Below, in pieces: positions 51,422-60,267 of a stretch of 64,000 nt of DNA. How positions within the stretch are numbered: position 1 is the first letter of the stretch; each line of letters begins with the position of its first letter. Under the pieces are notes generated by a model, which saw only the letters and a list, made by a program, of their open reading frames with translations, was not told the origin of the DNA and did no database searches. Where the stretch lies: assembly GCA_002492525.1 (NCBI GenBank), contig DKZA01000005.1:1-64000 (forward strand), read 5' to 3'. The position numbers were made by a program, and so were the translations under genes. Source of the stretch: Lachnospiraceae bacterium UBA7086 (GTDB lineage Bacteria > Bacillota > Clostridia > Lachnospirales > Lachnospiraceae).

Positions 51422-52828
51422 ATGAGACGACGGATAAAAACACTGACGAGATTTATGGTATTACAGCTTTCTTTTATCGGATTGTTTTTTCATACGGCTA
51501 TTTATGCGTATTTCTGGTTTGAGGAGTATTATCCGTTCCTGCGGTTTCACAGGAACTTCAAATACTACTTTAAAGGACATGTGCTGATTCTGGGGATTTA
51601 TTTTGTGCTCCTGTTTTTCTTTGCCAATACTTATGGGGCATTGAAGGTGGGGTATTTGAAGCCTGTTGACGTGTTGATTTCAGAATTTTTCTCTTTGTTG
51701 TTTGTCAATATTGTATCTTATTTCCAGATATCGCTGATGGCCAACTGGGTGGTGGATGTGAAGCCTATTGCCTGGACAATGCTGATACAGACGGCTTTCT
51801 CGGCTCTTTGGGTATTTATCTGTAATTTTTGTTATTATAAGGCTTTTCCGCCCAGGGAAATTCTGATTATCCACGGAGAGAGGCCCATTGACGATATCAT
51901 TGCCAAGTTTGAGTCCAGAAAGGATAAATATAAGATTGCAAAGTGCATGAACATTTCGGAGGGAATGGAGGCTGTAAAGAAAGAAGTCCGCGGAGATTAC
52001 GGTGCGGTAGTATTATGGGATATTTCTGCTACGGACAGGAATCTTCTGTTAAAGTATTGTTACAGTTATTCCATTCGGGTTTATACGATGCCCAAAATAT
52101 CGGATGTACTGATCAAGGGGGCGGATCAGCTTCATTTGTTTGATACGCCGCTTTATATGACCAGAGAATATGCGCTGAAAGTAGAGCAGCGTATGGCGAA
52201 ACGGATGGTGGATCTGATCTGTTCGGTGCTGCTTTTAGTGATTGCGTCTCCTATCATGCTGATTACAGCTATTCTGATCAAGGCTTATGACGGCGGGCCG
52301 GTATTTTATAAACAGATCCGCTGTACGCAGGACAGGAAAGAGTTTTATATTCTGAAATTCAGAAGTATGAAAGAGGATGCAGAAAAGGATGGCGTGGCAA
52401 GACTGGCGGCCAAGAATGATTCCCGTGTTACACCGATAGGAAAGTTTATTCGTATGACAAGGATTGATGAGCTGCCGCAGTTGATCAATATTTTAAAGGG
52501 AGAGATGTCTTTTATCGGGCCGAGGCCGGAACGTCCTGAGATTATAGACAAATATATAGAAGAGATGCCGGAGTTTTCCTTCCGTATGAAGGTAAAGGCG
52601 GGGCTTGCAGGGTATGCCCAGGTTTATGGGAAGTACAATACGACCCCTTATGATAAACTGAAACTGGATCTGACTTATATTGAGCAGTATTCTTTCTGGC
52701 TGGATTTGAAGTTAATGCTGTTGACGTTGAAGATATTGATTAAGCCGGAGAGCACCGAAGGGGTGTCCGATACCCAGACTACGGCGTTAAAAAACGAATC
52801 TGCACAGAAGATGGGAGAACATCAGTGA
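51422..52828 (+). CDS. Polyprenyl-phosphate sugar-1-phosphate transferase (initiating enzyme)
   Basis: A 468-residue WcaJ/RfbP-type phosphoglycosyltransferase. It has four N-terminal membrane segments, a CoA-binding-like linker domain, a re-entrant hydrophobic helix (about 262-283) and the Bac_transf domain: GGPVFYKQIRCTQDRKEF, LKFRSMKEDAEKDG, RMTRIDELPQLINILKGEMS and FIGPRPERPE. It attaches the first sugar phosphate to undecaprenyl phosphate and so starts repeat-unit synthesis. It is the only clear initiating enzyme in the window. Confidence 0.9.
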   Translation: MRRRIKTLTRFMVLQLSFIGLFFHTAIYAYFWFEEYYPFLRFHRNFKYYFKGHVLILGIYFVLLFFFANTYGALKVGYLKPVDVLISEFFSLLFVNIVSYFQISLMANWVVDVKPIAWTMLIQTAFSALWVFICNFCYYKAFPPREILIIHGERPIDDIIAKFESRKDKYKIAKCMNISEGMEAVKKEVRGDYGAVVLWDISATDRNLLLKYCYSYSIRVYTMPKISDVLIKGADQLHLFDTPLYMTREYALKVEQRMAKRMVDLICSVLLLVIASPIMLITAILIKAYDGGPVFYKQIRCTQDRKEFYILKFRSMKEDAEKDGVARLAAKNDSRVTPIGKFIRMTRIDELPQLINILKGEMSFIGPRPERPEIIDKYIEEMPEFSFRMKVKAGLAGYAQVYGKYNTTPYDKLKLDLTYIEQYSFWLDLKLMLLTLKILIKPESTEGVSDTQTTALKNESAQKMGEHQ

Positions 52829-52829
52829 T

Positions 52830-53795
52830 ATGAAGGAACTACAGTATGCCGATGCCGGCATGGATATGAAAAAATACATGCTCTGCCTGCTGAAAAAGAT
52901 ACCGCTTATTCTGGCAGCGGCAGCGTTTGGTGCTTTACTTGGCGTGCTGGTGAATATGGCAGTGCGGACGGTGCCGGAATCGGAGCGGGAATACCGGGCT
53001 TTTGCCAAGATTTATTTGGACTTCGCGGTGGATGAGACAGGAGAAGTATATCAGGAGTATAATGGGTATACTTGGAATGATCTGATGGCCACCGATCCGA
53101 TTCAGAATCTGGTCATGGAGGGACTTCCCGCGGATTACAGCAGGGAAGAGGTGACGGTGGCTACGGAGGCAACGATTCTCTCTGATCTGAGACTGCTTAC
53201 CGTGACGATCACCACCCATAAGGCACAGCGGACGGATGCGATTCTTGGGGCCACCAAACAGGCGCTTGAAATCTATGGAGAGCAGGCAAAAGAATTTATA
53301 AAGATTGAGACGATCCAGACCACGGAAGCGGCACTTGTGACGGCGGATTCCAGAACGGTGCAGGCGATGCTTGTTGGGTTGTTGATCGGACTGGCGATTT
53401 CATTATTATTTGTGAATTTATACTATGTGATGGACGATCGGATTCTGGTGGCCGGCGATTTAAGAAAAGTGACGGACGTGTCATTTTGCGGTTATCCTTC
53501 TGCGGCAGATTTTTTCCAGAAGGATTATGAGAATCATATTGCGTATCTGAAAGAACGGTTGGGAAATGTATCAATCTGTGATGTGACACAGAAAGAGTCT
53601 TTGTCCATGGAGAGATTCAAGCAGCTGCGGATGGCGGATGGCGTGGTGCTGACTGTGCCTTATGGAAAAATGCATGGTTCTTATTTATCCTATGTGATAG
53701 AACAGTTTCGTACGCAGGATTGCAACCTTTGCGGCATAGCAGTGCGGGACGCAGACCAGAAGTTTCTGCGAAGTTATTATGGGAAAATGGAGTGA
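52830..53795 (+). CDS. Wzz/CpsC-like chain-length protein with a degenerate kinase-like tail
   Basis: A 321-residue protein with two membrane helices (about 28-49 and 181-202) around an extracytoplasmic domain, the layout of Wzz/YveK/CpsC polysaccharide co-polymerases. The tail (about 215-321) reads like a BY-kinase fold (SICDVTQ, ADGVVLTVPYGKMHGSYLSYVIEQ, NLCGIAVRDAD) but has no Walker A P-loop and no tyrosine cluster. It may be a vestigial regulatory domain fused in cis; no separate tyrosine kinase or phosphatase is present nearby. Confidence 0.72.
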   Translation: MKELQYADAGMDMKKYMLCLLKKIPLILAAAAFGALLGVLVNMAVRTVPESEREYRAFAKIYLDFAVDETGEVYQEYNGYTWNDLMATDPIQNLVMEGLPADYSREEVTVATEATILSDLRLLTVTITTHKAQRTDAILGATKQALEIYGEQAKEFIKIETIQTTEAALVTADSRTVQAMLVGLLIGLAISLLFVNLYYVMDDRILVAGDLRKVTDVSFCGYPSAADFFQKDYENHIAYLKERLGNVSICDVTQKESLSMERFKQLRMADGVVLTVPYGKMHGSYLSYVIEQFRTQDCNLCGIAVRDADQKFLRSYYGKME

Positions 53796-53797
53796 TT

Positions 53798-54580
53798 ATG
53801 AAGGTAGAGGTGCTGGCCTCTGCGGTGGAACAGGACGCCGCAGAGCTTGTGGCAAAAATGAATATACACACCGACGCTGTGCTGGTTGATCAATGCGGCC
53901 GGTATGGTTATGAAGAGGTATCAGTGCCGGATGGAAAAGTCAAGTGTTTCTTCCTGTGTGAGCGGGGTGTGGGCCTTAGCCGGAACACGGCGCTTCTTCA
54001 TGCGCAGGGAGATATTTGCCTGTTTTGTGATGAAGATATTGTGCTTACAGATGATTATGATAAGCAGATTCTGCGGGCTTATGAAGAACTGCCGGATGCC
54101 GATATGATTTTAGTCAATGTGAAAGTTGCCCCGGCCCGCAGGACTTATTGGAATGAGGAGATTCACCAGATTTCCTACCGCAATTACGGCCGGTATCCGG
54201 CTTATAGTATTACGGCCAGACTGGATGCGCTTCGGCGGGCCAATGTACACTACTCCGTATTGTTTGGCGGGGGCGCTAAGTACAGTAATGGGGAGGACAG
54301 CCTGTTTTTGAGAGACTGTCTGAAAGCCGGGCTTAAGATTTATGCGCACACGGTCTGTATCGGTGAGGAGATCGAGAGAGAGTCCACCTGGTTTAGCGGT
54401 TATCACGAGAAATTTTTTAAAGACAGGGGAGTGCTTTATCATTTCCTGTATGGAAGGATGGCGCTTTTGTTGTCGTTTCGGTTCCTGTGGGTGCACAGGA
54501 GACAAATGTGCAGAAAGATCCCGCTTCCCAAAGCGTTTGCGCTGATGCGGGCGGGAATCAGAGAAGGAAAGGGACAATGA
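53798..54580 (+). CDS. GT2-like glycosyltransferase
   Basis: A 260-residue GT-A protein with a shortened N-terminal region: VEVLASAVEQDAAEL, FFLCERGVGLSRNTALLHA, LFCDEDIVLTDD (metal motif) and an acceptor loop GGGAKYSNGEDSLFL. The DVSTY-type first strand is unusual, as in a subset of Firmicute capsule transferases. ATG 53798 follows the previous stop by 3 bp. Confidence 0.75.
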   Translation: MKVEVLASAVEQDAAELVAKMNIHTDAVLVDQCGRYGYEEVSVPDGKVKCFFLCERGVGLSRNTALLHAQGDICLFCDEDIVLTDDYDKQILRAYEELPDADMILVNVKVAPARRTYWNEEIHQISYRNYGRYPAYSITARLDALRRANVHYSVLFGGGAKYSNGEDSLFLRDCLKAGLKIYAHTVCIGEEIERESTWFSGYHEKFFKDRGVLYHFLYGRMALLLSFRFLWVHRRQMCRKIPLPKAFALMRAGIREGKGQ

Positions 54581-55785
54581 TCATATACGTCACGGTGGCA
54601 GCTGTTACGGTGCTGCTTGCAGGGTTTGTGAACAATCACCCGGCCACACAACCTTATAGCGTTACCAGGCAGCAGCTGTGTAACCGCGTTTGCCTTACAG
54701 CGATTTTTGCTATCCTTTTTAGCTTGTCTGCGGCCAGGATAAATGTGGGGAATGATTATGCCAAATATGTAGAATTTATGCATCTGGTCAACTGTGATTC
54801 CTATGTACCCACGGAGATTGGATTTAACCTGGTGGTAAAGATTCTCTATGGCCTTTCCGGATATGAGAATTTTTTGTTGGTGTTTGCCTTTTATGCTTTT
54901 GTGACGGTGCTTTTCTTCCTGCTTGGGATGTATGAAGGCAGTGATGATTTCCCGCTTACCTTCTTTCTGTTTATGGCTCTGGGGTATTATTTTCAGACCT
55001 TCAGTACGGTGCGTTATTATCTGGCGCTCGCCATAGCGCTGTATGCCATGAAATTTGTACTTCGCAGACAGTGGGGCAGATTCTTTCTCCTGGTGCTTTT
55101 GGGCTCTGCTTTTCATAAGTCTCTGCTGGTGGTGATCCCGCTGTATTTTCTGGCTTTTTTGACCTGGAAGAAATGGCAGCTGGCTCTGGCGGCACTTTTT
55201 TGCAGTACTTTTTTGTTCTTACAGGATTTTTATCTTAAGGTGGTGGTGTTTCTTTATCCCACCTATGAAGATACGGAGTATCTGGAGGGCGGCACCAGTT
55301 ATATCAATATTCTGCGCTGTATCGGGGTACTTTTGTTTGCGGGAGTTGTGGTAGTTCTGGAAAAAAGAAGCGCAGGTGCGGTGGGAACGGGAGAAAACAG
55401 TGAAAATAAAGAAAGTGTCATCAAAGAAAGTATCATTAAAGAAAATGTCATAAAAGAAAATAATCTGACACAAGATTCCCGGTTCTGGTTTTATTTTTAT
55501 TTAAATCTGGGTGCGTTGGTATTGTATGTGTTCTGCTCTTTCTTGCCGATCATTTCCCGTATCGGCTATTATCTGACGGTGAGTCATATCTTGTTTTTGC
55601 CGATGCTGCTTGGGCGGATTGCGGATAAGAGATGGAGGAAAGTATTTCGTCTGGGAGTGATTCTGGCGGCGGTGTTGTATTTTGCGATGTATATGAGCAG
55701 GGCGTCCGACGATGGGGTACTCATTCTGCCGTATAAAAGTTTTTTCTTCCACGATATGGTCAATATTCTATCGGATATGAATTGA
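54577..55785 (+). CDS. EpsG-family oligosaccharide polymerase
   Basis: A 402-residue membrane protein of the EpsG (PF14897) type, the Wzy-like polymerase of Firmicute exopolysaccharides. It has about 10-11 membrane segments and the family motif RINVGNDYAKYVEFMH with FNLVVKILYGLSG. A charged cytoplasmic loop (about 285-305) carries a short repeat (KESVIKESIIKENVIKEN). It begins at an ATGA overlap with the upstream gene. It would link repeat units outside the membrane. Confidence 0.8.
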   Translation: MIIYVTVAAVTVLLAGFVNNHPATQPYSVTRQQLCNRVCLTAIFAILFSLSAARINVGNDYAKYVEFMHLVNCDSYVPTEIGFNLVVKILYGLSGYENFLLVFAFYAFVTVLFFLLGMYEGSDDFPLTFFLFMALGYYFQTFSTVRYYLALAIALYAMKFVLRRQWGRFFLLVLLGSAFHKSLLVVIPLYFLAFLTWKKWQLALAALFCSTFLFLQDFYLKVVVFLYPTYEDTEYLEGGTSYINILRCIGVLLFAGVVVVLEKRSAGAVGTGENSENKESVIKESIIKENVIKENNLTQDSRFWFYFYLNLGALVLYVFCSFLPIISRIGYYLTVSHILFLPMLLGRIADKRWRKVFRLGVILAAVLYFAMYMSRASDDGVLILPYKSFFFHDMVNILSDMN

Positions 55786-55846
55786 GGAAACCGGCGGATG
55801 ATTATGATAGGGAGATGCCCATGATGACGAGGGATGGAAAAGATAT

Positions 55847-56758
55847 ATGAGGTTCAGCATTATCGTGGTCTGTCTGAATGAGGGCGAGAGACTGCATAAG
55901 ACCATAGGCAGTATTCTGGAACAGACGGAAGAAGATTATGAGATTATCGTTAAAGACGGCGGTTCCACCGACGGCTCCGTGGAGGAACTGGCCGGCGTTG
56001 CAGGCTTTGAGAAGGATTCGTCGGAAGTCTGTGCGGAAAACGGAAAGATTAAGATTTACCGGGAAAAAGACACAGGCATATATGATGCTATGAATCAGGC
56101 GGTCCGCCATGCTTCCGGGAAGTACATTTTTTTCCTGAACTGTGGGGATTACTTGTATCAAAAGGATGTGCTTTCCCGGATAAAGCATCTGATGGAAGCG
56201 GAGGAGAACCGGGCGGCGCCCGATGCGGCGGCACAGCCGGAACAGGTGAAGACGCAAGGGAAGCATCCGCGGATTTATTATGGCAATATCCAGGAGCGGA
56301 TGACCGGTGCTTTGGTGCAGTCGAACCCTAAGATGGATGACTTTGGCTGTTATCGGAATGTGCCCTGCCATCAGGCATGTTTTTATGACAGACGGCTGTT
56401 GGTATCCAGAGGATTTGATACAAGCTATCTGGTACGTGCTGATTATGAGCATTTTCTCTGGTGCTTTTATAAAGCGAGAGCGCATACGGTGTTCCTGCCG
56501 GTGACGGTGGCGTCTTATGAGGGCGGCGGATTCTCGGAGACCAAGGAAAATGTCAGGCGATCGGCCAGGGAACACAGACAGATTGTTGGTAAATATATGC
56601 CGCCGGGTAAAGTACACAAATACCGGCTGCTGATGCTGATAACCTTTGCTCCGGTGAGAACGTATCTTTCGCACAGTCCTGTGACTGCCGGGATGTATCA
56701 GAGATGCAAGGGAATATTATACGAGGGCTACAGAAGATTATCTGGAAAAAAGCGATAA
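55847..56758 (+). CDS. GT2 glycosyltransferase
   Basis: A 303-residue GT-A enzyme: SIIVVCLNEGERLHKTI, KDGGSTDGSVEEL, REKDTGIYDAMNQAVRHASG and LNCGDYLY (degenerate metal motif with a Cys-Gly). Insertions near residues 90-150 suit an acceptor-specific transferase. It follows the polymerase gene. Confidence 0.82.
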   Translation: MRFSIIVVCLNEGERLHKTIGSILEQTEEDYEIIVKDGGSTDGSVEELAGVAGFEKDSSEVCAENGKIKIYREKDTGIYDAMNQAVRHASGKYIFFLNCGDYLYQKDVLSRIKHLMEAEENRAAPDAAAQPEQVKTQGKHPRIYYGNIQERMTGALVQSNPKMDDFGCYRNVPCHQACFYDRRLLVSRGFDTSYLVRADYEHFLWCFYKARAHTVFLPVTVASYEGGGFSETKENVRRSAREHRQIVGKYMPPGKVHKYRLLMLITFAPVRTYLSHSPVTAGMYQRCKGILYEGYRRLSGKKR

Positions 56759-56789
56759 GGAATCTTGCCGCTTGGGAATGGAGGAACAT

Positions 56790-58076
56790 ATGAAAATCTT
56801 ATGGGTGTGCAATATTATGCTGCCGGTAATTGCGAAGCGCTTAAATCTGCCATACAGTAACAGGGAAGGGTGGCTCAGCGGGCTGCTTGACAGGGTTATC
56901 TCGGAGCAGGACAGAAATCATATTGAACTGGGGATTGCCTTTCCGGTGGATGAGTCCATAGGGGCTTTTGACCAGGTCATGCAGCTGGGAGAGAATATTT
57001 CCTGTCACTGCTATGCTTTTGTGGAAAATCTGAATACACCGGAGAACTATGATGTGGAATTGGAAGCTTTTTTTAAGCTGATCATAGATGATTATAAGCC
57101 GGATATCCTGCATGTGTTTGGAACGGAGTTTCCCCATGCGCTTGCGGCGGTCAAAGTCTTTGACCAGCCGGACAAGACTCTGATAGGGATTCAGGGGTTG
57201 GTGTCCGCCTGTGCCAAGGTATATATGGCCGATCTGCCGGTGAAGGTACAAAGACAGACCACGTTTCGGGATATGATCAGGAAGGATAGTTTACGGCAGC
57301 AGCAGAAGAAGTTTGAAAAGCGCGGAGAGTATGAGATTGAGGCGATTAAGCGGGTGAATCACATAGCGGGCCGGACAGATTTTGACCGCACGGAGACGGC
57401 CAAGATCAATCCGGATGCTGTCTATCATTATCTGAATGAAACACTCCGGGGTGTATTTTACCGCGACAGGTGGAAGAGTAGTACTTGTCAGTCCTATCGT
57501 ATTTTCTTAAGCCAGGGGGATTATCCCTTAAAGGGGTTCCATTATCTGTTAAAGGCTATGCCGAAGATTCTGGAGCAGTTTCCCGATGCTGAAGTGTATG
57601 TGGCGGGCAGTAATATCCTGCGGGCGGAAACCTGGAAAGATGTGTTGAAGCTTCCGGCTTATGGAAAGTATCTGAAGAAGCTGATCCGGGAAAATCATTT
57701 GGAAGATAAAATTCATATGTTGGGGCGCCTTAATGCAGAGGAGATGAAAGAACAGTATCTTAGCTGTCAGGTGTTCGTCTGTCCGTCGGCATTGGAAAAT
57801 TCGCCTAACTCGGTGGGAGAGGCCATGCTTTTAGGGGTGCCCTGTGTGGCGGCTAATGTGGGCGGCATACATAATCTTTTGACGGATGGCGGGGATGGAT
57901 TCCTCTATCCGCCAGGGGATGTGGACGCGCTGGCGGACAGTGTCATTGAGATATTTACGAAGGAGGCGATTGTGGAACGCCTTTCGGATAATGCCAGAAA
58001 ACATGCCCGCGTCAATCATGATGCGGATCAGAATTATTATCGTCTGATGCGCATCTACAGGGAGATGTCAGAATGA
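56790..58076 (+). CDS. GT4-type glycosyltransferase
   Basis: A 428-residue GT-B enzyme: ILWVCNIMLPVIAKRLN, FGTEFPHALAAVK, and HIAGRTDFDR. The donor half has ILSQGDYPLKGFHYLLKAMP-type sequence (FLSQGDYPLKGFHYLL), VAGSNILR, ILHMLGRL-type (IHMLGRLNAEEM) and SALENSPNSVGEAMLLGVP. GGAGG is 6 bp upstream of the ATG. The next gene overlaps by 4 bp. Confidence 0.87.
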   Translation: MKILWVCNIMLPVIAKRLNLPYSNREGWLSGLLDRVISEQDRNHIELGIAFPVDESIGAFDQVMQLGENISCHCYAFVENLNTPENYDVELEAFFKLIIDDYKPDILHVFGTEFPHALAAVKVFDQPDKTLIGIQGLVSACAKVYMADLPVKVQRQTTFRDMIRKDSLRQQQKKFEKRGEYEIEAIKRVNHIAGRTDFDRTETAKINPDAVYHYLNETLRGVFYRDRWKSSTCQSYRIFLSQGDYPLKGFHYLLKAMPKILEQFPDAEVYVAGSNILRAETWKDVLKLPAYGKYLKKLIRENHLEDKIHMLGRLNAEEMKEQYLSCQVFVCPSALENSPNSVGEAMLLGVPCVAANVGGIHNLLTDGGDGFLYPPGDVDALADSVIEIFTKEAIVERLSDNARKHARVNHDADQNYYRLMRIYREMSE

Positions 58077-59287
58077 CTTTTACCTTTGTGTCCAATTATA
58101 TCAATCACCATCAGATTCCTCTGTGCGAAGCCTTATATCGGCAGTTGGGAGCAGATTTTACATTCATCCAGACCATGCCTATGGAAAAGGAACGGGTGGA
58201 CATGGGATGGGGTGTCAAGGTGGAGGAAATTCCTTATGTGGAGTGCCTCTATGAGAAGGAATATGACTGCCTTAAGAAAATTATGGAGAGCGATGTGGTG
58301 CTCTTTGGATGGACTGGCAGAGAAGATATTGTGGAACCCAGACTTCGTTCGGGAAAGACAACGCTTCGGGTGAGCGAGAGGCTGTATCGGGAAGGCCAGT
58401 GGAAGGCGGTATCGCCCAGGGGACTTCTGGCTAAGTACCGGGAGCATATCAGATACCGCAGTCAGAATGTGTGTATGCTGTGTGCCGGTGCTTATGCGGC
58501 TTCTGATTTTCATCTCATAGGGGCCTATCCGGACAAGTTGTTTAAGTGGGGATATTTCACCAGACTGCGCACCTATACGGAAGAAGAATTTGAGGCATTA
58601 AAACCGCAGGACGATGTGCTGCATATTGTGTGGGCTGGACGCTTTATCCCCTTAAAGCATCCGGAGTATGTGGTGCAGCTTGCCAAAGCGCTTCGGGGGA
58701 AAGGGTATGCATACAAAATCCATATGTTGGGAGACGGAGAACTGGAGCCTATCATCCGCCGGGAAGTGACGGAATCCGGCCTTGCGGAATCTTTTCGATT
58801 CTATGGTTATACGCCCCCTGAGAAGGTGCGCGATGTGATGGAGAAGTGTCATATCCATCTGTTTACCAGCAACTATCTGGAAGGCTGGGGCGCCGTGGTC
58901 AATGAGGGAATGAACAGCGGCTGTGTGGAGGTAGTCAATGCCCAGGTGGGAGCTGCGCCTTATCTGATCAAACATGGTATAAACGGATTGGTCTATCCCG
59001 GGGATCGGTATGAGAAGATGGAGGCACTGGTACTTGATTTGTTTGCTCGCTGGGGGGAACGGAAACAGATGGGACGGGCTGCCTATGAGACGATCCGGGA
59101 TATGTGGAACGCAGAACATGCGGCAAAGGTACTTTTGCGGTTCGTTGATGGATTGCAGAAAGACAGGATTGAGCCGGAACAGGAAGGCCCTTTGAGCATC
59201 GCTCCGGTGACGGCGCCCGGGAAGATGTATCAGACCATGATGCAGGATAAGGAAAACGAGGTATGGAAACAACAAAGATCAGTGTGA
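58073..59287 (+). CDS. GT4-type glycosyltransferase
   Basis: A 404-residue GT-B enzyme: FVSNYINHHQIPLCEALYRQ at the N-terminus, a central IHMLGDGELEP, FYGYTPPEKV and TSNYLEGWGAVVNEGMNSGC (E-x7-E-like). Coupled by ATGA to the previous gene; the next start lies inside its 3' end. The two adjacent GT4 enzymes are clearly different families of acceptor use. Confidence 0.85.
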   Translation: MTFTFVSNYINHHQIPLCEALYRQLGADFTFIQTMPMEKERVDMGWGVKVEEIPYVECLYEKEYDCLKKIMESDVVLFGWTGREDIVEPRLRSGKTTLRVSERLYREGQWKAVSPRGLLAKYREHIRYRSQNVCMLCAGAYAASDFHLIGAYPDKLFKWGYFTRLRTYTEEEFEALKPQDDVLHIVWAGRFIPLKHPEYVVQLAKALRGKGYAYKIHMLGDGELEPIIRREVTESGLAESFRFYGYTPPEKVRDVMEKCHIHLFTSNYLEGWGAVVNEGMNSGCVEVVNAQVGAAPYLIKHGINGLVYPGDRYEKMEALVLDLFARWGERKQMGRAAYETIRDMWNAEHAAKVLLRFVDGLQKDRIEPEQEGPLSIAPVTAPGKMYQTMMQDKENEVWKQQRSV

Positions 59288-60267
59288 TCGTACCGGTGTA
59301 CAATTCCATAGATTGTCTGGAAAAATGTGTCAAGTCTATCTGTGCCCAGACGTATTCCAATCTGGAAATCCTGTTGATAGATGATGGTTCCACCGACGGG
59401 ACGGATCGGCTGTGTGAGCAGTTGGCTTTGGCAGATTATCGTATCCGGACCTATCATAAGAAGAATGGCGGGGCTTCTTCCGCGCGCAACATGGGCATAA
59501 AGCTGGCTTCAGGAGAATATCTGGGTTTTGTGGACAGCGATGACTACATTGAGCCCTATGTCTATGAAGAGCTGATGAAGGCGCTTGCAGAGAGCGGTCA
59601 TTTTGCAGCACAGATTTCCCGGGATGAAGTAGATGAAGAGGGCAGGCGGCTGCCGGATGTGTGTACGCCGCCGAAACAGGTGCAGTTTTGCAAGGCCGAG
59701 ACATTTGTGCAGGAACTTCTGATGCACCGCGGAGACTGTTCTTTTTGTACGAAGCTGTTAAAGAAGGAGCTCTTTGACGGACACCAGTTCCCGGAAGGAG
59801 AATTGAACGAAGATTTCAGGCTCCTGGTAGAACTGTTGCAGGAAATTGACGGCATCGTGATTCTCCCCAGGCAGGGGTATCATGTGGTGTGCAGGAAAGA
59901 AAGTACCACCCGCAGGAAGACGAAGGACAGTTTTTCCCGGGTGTTTCTGGATATTGTAGATAATGCGGACAGGATGCAGGAACTGGTTGACAATAAATAT
60001 CCTGCTCTGCATCTTTATGCAATCCGTTTTAATCTGTTTCAGAGATTGGACTATATGCTGCATGTGCCGGTATCGCAGATGAAAAGAGATAATGCCTTCT
60101 ATCAGGCGGTAAAAAAATATCTGCGAGGACATTGGCGGGATACCATTACAAACCCTTATCTGACGAAGAAGAATAAGGGATATCTTGTGCTTTTGACACT
60201 TGCGCCCAAAATGGTCAGACGGGTGCATGGGTGGAAGATGAGTATGACGGGGGTATCGGGTGCGTGA
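59263..60267 (+). CDS. GT2 glycosyltransferase
   Basis: A 334-residue GT-A enzyme: SVIVPVYNSIDCLEKCVKSI, IDDGSTDGTDRL, GGASSARNMGIKLASGEYLG and FVDSDDYIEPYVYEELM (metal motif). The C-terminal ~120 residues are helical and basic, probably lying at the membrane. It overlaps the upstream gene by 25 bp and its stop is shared with the next start (GTGA). Confidence 0.87.
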   Translation: METTKISVIVPVYNSIDCLEKCVKSICAQTYSNLEILLIDDGSTDGTDRLCEQLALADYRIRTYHKKNGGASSARNMGIKLASGEYLGFVDSDDYIEPYVYEELMKALAESGHFAAQISRDEVDEEGRRLPDVCTPPKQVQFCKAETFVQELLMHRGDCSFCTKLLKKELFDGHQFPEGELNEDFRLLVELLQEIDGIVILPRQGYHVVCRKESTTRRKTKDSFSRVFLDIVDNADRMQELVDNKYPALHLYAIRFNLFQRLDYMLHVPVSQMKRDNAFYQAVKKYLRGHWRDTITNPYLTKKNKGYLVLLTLAPKMVRRVHGWKMSMTGVSGA

